NCBI RefSeq assembly: GCF_002288925.2
Contig: NW_022098008.1
Span: forward strand, 1,362,814-1,426,813
DNA: 64,000 nucleotides
Reading direction: 5' to 3'
Origin: Delphinapterus leucas
Taxonomy: Eukaryota; Chordata; Mammalia; Artiodactyla; Monodontidae
In this document: piece after piece, positions 55,850 to 64,000 of the stretch
Layout: each line of letters opens with the position of its first letter
Position numbering within the stretch: position 1 is the first letter of the stretch
The notes under the pieces: model-generated
Database searches by the model: none
The model's input: the letters and a program-made list of their open reading frames with translations, nothing else
Told to the model about the DNA's origin: nothing
Made by a program: the position numbers and the translations under genes

Positions 55850-57600
55850 AGAAAAGAATGTCATTTATATTTACTTTCCTTGAGGCTCTTTATTTTGATA
55901 TTTTATTCTAGATTTCCACCTGGTGCCATTTTCCTTCTTAAAAGGCAGTGGCTACTGGCTATGGATTTTTTTCAGCTTTTGTATGCCTGAAATTTATTTT
56001 GCCTTCATCTTTGAAAGTTAGTTTTGCTGGATATGGTTTGCTTTATTTTGTGTTTTCTTTCAGAACTTTAAAGATGTTACTTCACTCTCTTCTGGTTTGA
56101 ATGGTTTTCAATGAGAAATCTGCTTATGTTTGTTTCATATTCATACTATACATCTGTATTTTTTTCCCTGGCTAATTTAAAGATTGTTTATCACTGGCTT
56201 AAAGAAAATTGATTACAACACACCTTGTGTTAGTTTTCTTCAAGTTTCTTGTGCTAGAGTTTTGCTGGGTTTTGGAATCTCTCTAAATTCATCAACTTCA
56301 GACATTTTTAGGTTACTTCTTCAAATACTTTTTCCCTTACCTACTTTCAGGATCTCAAATTACACACATACTAGACTGTGTGAAGTTACCTTACCTCCCA
56401 CTCATGTTTTCAGTCTTTTCCTCTATGTGTTTAAGTTTGGATAATTTTTCCTGCTATTTCTTCAAGTTCATTAATCTTTTCCTCTGAATTCTCTAAATTG
56501 CTGTTGTTCCATCTTATGTATATTTTATCTCAGGTATTTTGATATCTTGATGTTTGATTAAAGTTTATTTTTTATATCTTTCCTATGTCTTTATAAAATT
56601 TTCAACCTGTACTTTCTTGAATATATGGAATATAGTTTTTTTTAATTGAAGTGTAGCTGACTTACAATAATATATTAGTTTAAGGTGTAAAACATAGTGA
56701 TTAAATATTTTTATAGATTACACACTATACAAAGTTATTATGGTATTATTGACTACATTCCCTGTGCAGTACATTACATACATTACTTGGAATACAGTTA
56801 TAATAATGTTTTAATGTCCTTGCTACTAATGATATCCTTTGTGTCATTTCTGGGTCTGTTTCTATTGATTGGTTTTCCTTTCATTATAGATCATGTTTTT
56901 CTGTTTCATTCCATGCCTGGTAAACCTTATTAGACTTTGTAAATTTTGTCTTGTTGGGTGCTAGATATTTTTTATATTTCTATAAATATCCTTGAACTTT
57001 TCTCTGGATTACAGTTAAATTACATGAAAAAAAGCTTGCCTCAGACCTTGTTTCTAAGCTTTGTTGTGTGGTGCCGGGGAGGCCTTTAGTCCGGGGCTAA
57101 TTTTGCCCTGCTATTGACTCTCTACAATTATGTCCCATTAATTACATGTGTTTTCTATTCTGGCTGGTGGGAACACAGACTGGCTCTGTTCTTACTCCTG
57201 TGTGTGCTCTTGGCACATCTCTCTGTCCACAGAGAGCTTTCTCACATGCATGCACTGGCCAGCACTCAGCTTTGCTCAGCTGGGTGAGGACGGGGTCTCT
57301 GCAGGTCTTTGCAGCTCCCTATCTGTGTATAATTCCTCTTTCTAGGAATACCCTGCCGCATGAGCTCTAGCTGCCTTGAGCGCCACAAAAATCCAATTTT
57401 TTTTTTCAACTCAGGGAATGCACTTGATTTTGCATCATTTTCCCCTCCCTGCACTGACATCTGGACTCTCTCTCTGAGCAGGGAGCTGGGGACAATCCTA
57501 TGATTCACCTGGTTTGTATTTTCTCACAGGGATTTCTGGCTTGTGCTGCCTGCTGTCCAGTGCCTGAAAACTATCATTGCATATATTTTATCAGTTTTCT
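55850..57600 (-). repeat. HAL1/L1M-type LINE, antisense, with nested L1
   Basis: The complement of a HAL1/L1M element is seen in 'ggtttgaatggttttcaatg' near 56093, 'actttcttgaatatatggaa' near 56611, and after the nested insert in 'ttataataatgttttaatgt', 'tttctgggtctgtttctatt', 'cctttagtccggggctaatt' and 'ttctggctggtgggaacaca'. The two sides join smoothly across the nested L1 at 56636-56787. A related fragment is at 5.3-6.2 kb. The piece at 55620-55850 is not assigned. Confidence 0.72.
56636..56787 (-). mobile_element. Truncated LINE-1 3' end nested in HAL1/L1M
   Basis: A short L1 3' end in complement ('aattgaagtgtagctgactt', 'acatagtgattaaatatttt', 'tacattccctgtgcagtaca') interrupts the older LINE. 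It is flanked by a 10-bp near-perfect duplication, tggaatatag at 56626-56635 and tggaatacag at 56788-56797. The T run after the left repeat is its poly-A tail. Confidence 0.85.
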
Positions 57601-57689
57601 TTACCGTTGTTTCAAGTGGGGGATGTAAACCCCACCTCTGTTACTCAATCTTGATAGAAATCTAGGTTGTTTTTGAAAGTGATTTAAAT

Positions 57690-58080
57690 CAGTTCCTACA
57701 TTAACAGCTTACCTCAGGGAGCTCATACATTTAACTAATACGTGTTGAGCAGCAACTCTATACTTGGCTTCATTCTAGATGCTGGGGCTGTGGTGGTGAG
57801 ACAGCCAGAAGAAACGTCTTCCTGTGTGGAGCTTATACTCCATGAGGTGTAGACTGACAATAAACAGATAAACAGAGGGCATCAGGTGTTGGGCGTGATA
57901 AGTGCTGTGGGAAAAAATAAATCTAGGCAGGTGGGATTGGGAGTCTTGTTTGTTGCTCAAAGTACAGTGGCCTTGAGGAGAAGATGCTGGATCAAGTACC
58001 TTCAAGACGTGAGTGTGTGAGCTCTGCAGACACCTGGGTGAGAGAGATCCAAGCAGAGGATGTGGCAATGCATAGCACTG
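57690..58080 (-). repeat. L2 LINE 3' region, antisense
   Basis: The complement of an L2 3' end: 'tggcttcattctagatgctg', 'gtgtggagcttatactccat' and 'gataagtgctgtgggaaaaa'. The right border is approximate, and more decayed L2-like text may continue to about 58500. Confidence 0.6.
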
Positions 58081-58630
58081 ACTGATATTGCAGAATTCCT
58101 GAGAAATAATTAGGAGAACACACTATAGACTGAGCAAAATGAGGTTTGAGAAAAGATGGTAGTAGGTCCTGGGTTACATTCATAGTCTGCTTTAGCATTA
58201 GAAATAAAATTCTGCTCTCCATGCCTTTGGGGTCCAGATCATCAGAAATGTCTGAGGATAAACTTCCTACCCGTTTCCAGACAGGGAAACTGTGGTGGAT
58301 GAGAATGAAAAGATGGACTCAAAATGATCTCTTTTGACAGTGGTTGTGCTGTAGGAAAAGAGGGGAGGGTAATGGTGCAGTTGATAGATGTGTCTAGGGT
58401 AGCCTTGAGCACTCATGAAGCCCCTTGGGTCTTCAGGTTACCGATGAGGGGCAGCGACCCATGAAGAAAGTGAGGAAGGTGTTGTATGTTCTGATGGCTG
58501 AGGACGCCTTAGTAACAACTGACTGCATCAGTTCATAATGTCTGTCTGCGATGGACATTTTTTTCTGTTTCAAGTCTATGGAGCTTTAGTGAAAAATGCA
58601 GATCCCAGGGTGTCCTGGAGCATTTTTTCC
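58081..58630. other. Unique or very old L2-like sequence
   Basis: No gene is recognised. Some wording fits a decayed continuation of the preceding L2. Confidence 0.3.
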
Positions 58631-58639
58631 AACCCTTTA

Positions 58640-58796
58640 AATCTTAATATTGTCTGCAGTAAAATAATAGGAATAGAGGTCTCTACCTTATAGGGATTTC
58701 AGGAAGATTAATGAGGATAATATGTTCAAAGCCTTTATAACTGTGCCTAGTACCCAGCAAGTGTACATGTGGTAAGACCTTATCAGATATAAGCTC
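58640..58796 (+). repeat. MIR SINE fragment, sense
   Basis: 'ctaccttatagggatttcag', 'gaagattaatgaggataata' and 'actgtgcctagtacccagca' are the tail half of a sense MIR. Confidence 0.7.
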
Positions 58797-59115
58797 TCGC
58801 CATCATCCTCACCATCCTCACCACTACCATCATGATTACTCTCGTCATCAACAGCATAACCACCACGATCACCACCCTATCATCACATCACATTATCATC
58901 ATTTCCATCGCCACCCTCAGCATCAACCATCCCCACCACCACCGTCACCACCACCATCCCCATCACCATCATCACTAACTTTGACATCATCACCATCACC
59001 ACCGTCGCCACCAGCTTATCATCACCAGCATTACCATCATCATTGTCAACAGCACCACCAGCATCACCATCGTCATCGCCATCACCTTCATTATCACCAC
59101 CCTCAACACCAGCAT
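58797..59115. repeat. Degenerate CAT/CAC trinucleotide array
   Basis: More than 300 bases made almost wholly of CAT, CAC, CAG and ATC triplets in one strand register with many substitutions. The His-rich open frame within (58981-59196) is produced by the repeat and is not a gene. Confidence 0.93.
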
Positions 59116-60680
59116 GCGCTTATTTCTGAAAAGCTCTTCTTCCTAGTTTGGATATTCAACACCTTTATTACCATCTTCAGAGGAACAGTTGAGTGACATG
59201 GACTTCCATCCAGGGGAGGAAACGAGAACTCTGTAAGCTGGGTGCCCAGTGAACCCTTCCATTATGAAGAGTGAAAGAAACCTTGATTTCAGACTCTAAG
59301 AAATGACTCCTTCCTACAGACAGTACTAGTTACACAGAGCCCCTACTGTTTCGAATTCCACCCAATTCATAGCTAGAAGTGATTGCACCAACACCAGAGT
59401 GGAGTGAATTTCAATTTCAATCATTTTATTGGCATGACAAAGTATACAGGAATTGCCAGTGTTAATACATCAAATCCCAGTGTCTCAGAGGTGGTCATTG
59501 ATCATGTGTCTTTATTTCTCATTGCTGTCTTTCCAAGTCTGTGTCAGGCTCTAGCTACTTTAAGGTTGCTCCTGCCAAAATTTAGGCTTATTTCAACTTT
59601 ATAGTTTTTTTTCTTACACCTGCCTTGACAGTACTTCTTCACCATTTTCAAAAATTGGAGAGGAATATCGTCTACATTTCTGCATCTCGTAAGGAGGAGT
59701 AAGCACCATATTTTGTCTAATTTACTGCTTTCTTGTGACAATTATTGAGTTATGTCCCGTTTACTTTTTCTGGTTAGTAAGATCAATAGCACAGAAGATA
59801 AGCCTAGATTATAATTTCAATTATCGTGTCTGTCGGGCAAAAATTACAATGTTCAGGTATAGTCAGAGCTGGTCAGTTATTGAATACTTAGGAAATATAA
59901 TTCATACAGTTTAGTGGTTACATAAGAACCATTTTAGCAATTGTTTCACCATCCTATCTTGAGATAAAATTACTGAACTGAGACGTGATAATTTGACCAA
60001 CAATCCAATAGTGCTCCTGAGAATTTTTTTCTCGTAGCACCCAGGAGCATTACACTATCAATTTTGTTCTTTTTGAGTTTCTATTGTGGAGCACTGTCAT
60101 GGGTAGGGAGGGGTTCAGCCAGTATATATAGTATATTTTGTATAGTAATAAAGTATGGTCTTTAGCCTGATGGTTCTTTCCCTCATTTTTTAAAATCCAA
60201 CATAGGAGCTGTAGAAATCCAAGAAATTCTCTATGTTTTCCTCATACCCCCTAATTCTTCCTCCCAGACCCCCACTCCAGACTGCTATAGAGTAAATGAG
60301 TATCAGACATATAGAAATGATATGTCCCAGTACCATAGATCAGAAAATTTTAGGTAAGTTTAAATGTATCCTCACCCAATTCCAATGTCCTTAGCTCTAC
60401 CGTAAAATGTAATCTTTTCGGTAAATTGAGGCTTTTCTGATATTTCCTAAAAATCAGTCATTTTTTATGTCTGAAAAATTGTGGCTTAAAATGTTCTGTG
60501 TTACAGCCCCCCACTGCTCCTCTCCTGTGGCAAAACAAGCCCCACCCGGTGAGGCTTTATTTTTGGGAGTCTATTTCTGCAACTGTTTCCTAATACTCCC
60601 TGTTTAATATTTTGTGATTGTCTCCCTGGTGGTTAAAATGCTTTGAGCTAGGGCTGCATTTCAAACAGGTTTGCTTTTCC
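59116..60680. other. AT-rich unique sequence, no gene seen
   Basis: No repeat family or exon is recognised. The segment 59400-60060 has even texture with 'ttattgaatacttaggaaat', 'gtggttacataagaaccatt' and similar text, and might hold a conserved element. Confidence 0.3.
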
Positions 60681-61310
60681 AAAGCCCGGAGGTGCCCAAT
60701 TCACTGTGTGCAAAAGAAAATGGATAATTAAGCACTTTAATTAATGTGAATATTATGAAATTTTAACTGCGGTTGATGGGCTCCAGTTAAGAATCAATCA
60801 CTGTCTCTTACTTCTCTGATGAGTCTGGGAATCTGTGAAATGAAACACCACCAAGGTACTCACGTAAGAAGAGCCAGTTGGATGGAAAGACTTTTGATTT
60901 ATTGGAAGCCAGATAGGACGGGTCTGATACAGCATCCTGGGGCTTTATGAGCCTATAATACTTGTGTAATGAAGGTTATTCCTGCACTCATAACATTTCA
61001 CACTCTGGTCTGTACTCAATCATCACCCTACACTGTGAGGCTTGGATGGATAAACATATTAATTATAGAAAGAATCCTTCCATGGATGGGTGATGCGGAG
61101 TGTTCCAGGGCAAGCCGTATTACAGAAAGGAGAAAACTCTCTGTGAGGGTCCTGGCAGACCCCCACAGGTGGTAACAAGCTCCTTGGCAATTCCCTCTAG
61201 GGTGCAATTTTCTGAAAGTTGGAAACTGAGGGTTCCTTTGGGGTCTCAATAACCCATAGTTCTAAATAAAGTCAAATTTACAGTTACACTGAAATCTTGT
61301 TCACAGCTTA
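60681..61310. other. Repeat-free island, possible conserved noncoding element
   Basis: 'tggataattaagcactttaa', 'ttaatgtgaatattatgaaa' and 'ggataaacatattaattata' give dense homeodomain-type words in unique sequence. This is a texture-based inference only. Confidence 0.35.
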
Positions 61311-64000
61311 ACCTTCACTCTGGAAGGGTTCTAGCCTTTTCCACTGTCCCCAGTACTCGCGTGAGCTGCTGGGGTCCTCCTGGCACATGAGCCAGTGCTC
61401 TTCCCCATCTTTGTTAGCAGGGCCTCCTGGGATGCAGTGCCTCCGCCTGAGGTCCGCCCTGCTGAGCTGGGGACTACTGATAGCCCCAGCCGCCTGCCTC
61501 TGAGCCTGGTTGATGCTGAGAAGGCGATGCTCCATCTTTCCTCACAGTGCCCAGTTTGTCAGGTTCCTTGGCCTACAGGGTCAGGGGGCTGGGAGTACCT
61601 TGCTGGAATGGCGAGGTGGGGATGGGCACCTGTCCCTCCTGCCCCTGGACACCCAGACCCACTGGCTGCCGTGGGCTTGGGCCCAAACCACAGCCAGCCC
61701 CAGCACATCTTGTCTGTGAGCTCTCTCCATGGAATTTAGTACGTGTGGTTTTGAAGGGCTGGAAACATTTCTGATCATATTACTTTTTATAAAGCTTGTA
61801 GCTGAAAAATTGAACCTTCTTCAATGAATTGCTGCTAATCTAGGTCACTACCTTCTTGGGTCCTGAAGCTGGCTTTTTAAGCCTCAGTCACACTTGACAC
61901 GTATCCCTGCAGAATGATACTAGATTGGTTTGCAGCATATCTGGAGGGTGCCCTCTGTGCCTGTGCCATCAGTGTTGAGTGTTTTGAACAGGTCAATGCA
62001 GGGGGTTCCTCTCAAGGCCGTCCACACAGACACCCACCTGTGGGATGGACCAGACCTCGTCCCCACCAGGTATGCCTTCACCCAGGCACGTTCTGTCTCA
62101 CCTGGCAGCCAGCATGTCCTTGATGAGCTCAGTGGATAACCTGACCCCAGCGTTTCCCTTCCTGCAAACCTGGAAACTTACTGGACCAGAAGATGTCACC
62201 TTGGTCTGAAGGCTTCAAGGTTCCGTGACTATGGCCACAGGGTCCCTCCTATTTTGAATCCTAACTCAGGCCACACAAGTGTCCAGTGAGCCTTTGACCC
62301 TGGATAGTGCCCTATTTGGCCATTTGTAGACGGATTGAGCTATCAACAAATGTGTACATTTCAGGACAGGTGGGCTTGAAAAGAAGAGATAAATCCTTCC
62401 AGAGTATAGTGTGCTCTAGTAGCTGACCTGTGTCTGGTCTTCTAGGTTCACTTGGTGATTTCACAAACACCAGCTTCCTGTTCCCATGGTAACATCTGAG
62501 AAATTAGGCATCACAGCATCACGCGCTCAGCAGTGGGAGTTTAACAGGTGCCCCGATACCGGGTCCTGATCTCGGGTTAGCACAGCCAGGACCCCAGATT
62601 CTACCCCCTTCATTCTGATCCGATTGCCTGAGGTTAACATGTCACCAGAGCCCCTGGGACATGACGACCTCGCCGGCATCAAGCTGCTGAGGGCAGGGAT
62701 GAGCATTTTAGGGCTAAGCCTGTTTGTTATCTTCTGTGCAAGTGACACGCCCCTTGCAGCTGATTTTGTGTCCCCGCCCCCCACCAAGGCTGGAGATGGC
62801 CGAGCTTTCCCACAGTCACAGACAGGTCCTGTCCATTAGCTATCGCATCCAATTTCCCTGTATATAATCCTGTGGCCACTCAACATCAATGATCCCTGCC
62901 CTCACTCCCTGTCCCCCAGAAGATGGATGGCCTGCATCCTCACTCACAGGAAGGCATTTCAATAAAAATCACACTCTGTCTGCGTCCCATTTTCCCTCTG
63001 AGAGGGGGGAAGCAACCTTATTAAATCAAATTACATGTGACTTTTAAACTTCCTCTTGCAGCAGTCAATTGAAAATCTGAATCCTATCATAACACATTGC
63101 CTTTTTATGAGTAAATTGACTCTACTTGGTCCCTTGGGAGTTTCCAACCTCCTTTCCATATTCGGGGAGAAACGGCTCCCCTCCAGCATGGGTCGCAGAG
63201 CCCGGTCCCACCCTTGCTGGACCCAAGGACCTACTCCTGGTCCCAGCTCACCTGTGATCCGGGTTCTTCAGCTCCAGAGTTTGGCCCTGGGGCACCTGTC
63301 AGAGACAGAGGCAAGCCAGTGGGCTTCGGGGCCCAAGGTTCCGTATCACCAGCTGCTCCGGGGAGTTAGGTGGTGGCTAGTCTCATGGGAGCCCCTTCTC
63401 ATGTGAGGCCCTGTGGCTGTGAGCAGGGTCAGCGTGTAGCCAGGGAAGGCATCTCCCGACCCACCGAGGCCATAGAGCCCACTCATGCTAGGAAGATTCT
63501 GGAAGGTGCCCTCAGGGACTGTGTCTGCAACTTTGAGTCTGGAGGAACCAAATCCAGGGCTGGTGGAGGCTGCAGGGCACCTGCTCTCTGCTCAAAGTCA
63601 TGGCCGGGTCTGCAGGGAGGGGACGTCGGTGGCACCACCTCATCCATGACAGATGCAGCCTGTGCCCTTTGCCTTTTTGTTCATGAGCAGACGTCCTTGC
63701 TTCACAGATGAGGAATCAGGAGGTCAGGGGTTTCGGGGAATGCATACACCCAGAACTGTGTAACTTTGTGCCTGCCATTTACCTGCCACGCCAGAGGGGC
63801 CACATTCCTCACTCAGCGTTGGCCCGATCCTAGCAGTAAGGATGGCTCTGGGACCACTCATGGCTCTGTTGATGGAGGCACGTGCGGTGTCTGCCTGCCT
63901 GGCTGTCTGTCCCGCTGTTCTTTACGGGTCCTAATCATGGTCCCAGAGAGATTTTATACCAGGGCACAGAATTATTTGTTGGTTAGAAATAGCAAGCATC
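61311..64000. other. Unique sequence, mostly GC-rich, no gene seen
   Basis: Frames up to 116 codons (for example 63056-63406 plus) overlap others and show no domain. No SINE or LINE is recognised. The region ends at the window edge without a clear landmark. Confidence 0.35.

Noticed and set aside
58981..59196. His-rich open frame
   Set aside because: Produced entirely by the CAT/CAC repeat.

Overview
This window is a stretch of mammalian nuclear DNA with no gene that I can support. The organism is almost certainly a cetacean or a close relative. The main evidence is a set of CHR-type, tRNA-derived SINEs. Read on their own strand, they begin with the 'cttccctggtggcgcag' head and end in 'gcccgcgtaccgc' plus poly-A, a layout abundant in whales and dolphins. 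Artiodactyl-type LINE-1 3' ends and older mammalian repeats (L2, MIR, MER5/MER20, MLT1-like LTRs, HAL1/L1M) fit this. There is no sign of bacterial, viral or organellar DNA. No open reading frame reads as a recognisable protein, and the longest ones (about 140 to 230 codons) lie in GC-rich or repeat DNA.

Layout. 1-4.8 kb is mostly unique, with a MIR and a 42-bp CA tract. 4.8-8.3 kb is repeat-rich: two minus-strand CHR SINEs, HAL1/L1M, a 5'-truncated plus-strand SINE with target-site duplication (TSD), and an L1M 3' end. 8.3-14 kb is unique, with conserved-looking AT-rich islands and a GC-rich block from 10.8 to 13.9 kb. 14.1-15.1 kb is an L2 copy that has grown an internal 16-bp minisatellite. 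15-20 kb is mainly unique and ends in a MER20 with an 8-bp TSD. 20-28 kb has MIR, L1 and LTR fragments and a twin-primed (5'-inverted) L1 with a perfect 18-bp TSD. 28-33 kb holds L2, MIR, an AT-rich conserved-looking block, a MLT1-like LTR and a long L1M broken by a SINE. 34.8-35.1 kb holds the only exon-like piece of the window. 35-37.7 kb is degraded L1M with a TCCA tract and a SINE. 38-54 kb is mostly GC-rich unique sequence with scattered MER5, MLT1, L2 and MIR. 54.7-57.6 kb is nearly solid LINE, including a nested L1 insertion with TSD. 57.7-59.1 kb has L2, MIR and a degenerate CAT/CAC array. 59-64 kb is unique.

Interpretation. This looks like an intergenic or large-intron region. Several repeat-free AT-rich islands, rich in TAATTA, TTTAAT and similar words, look like the conserved noncoding elements typical of gene deserts beside developmental regulators. 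That is an inference from texture: no alignment could be run. I did not find a new biological system. The best items to follow up are the 144-bp phase-symmetric candidate exon, the 18-bp palindrome at 44.67 kb, the CTCF-like site at 27.21 kb, the conserved-looking islands, and the datable insertions with clear TSDs.
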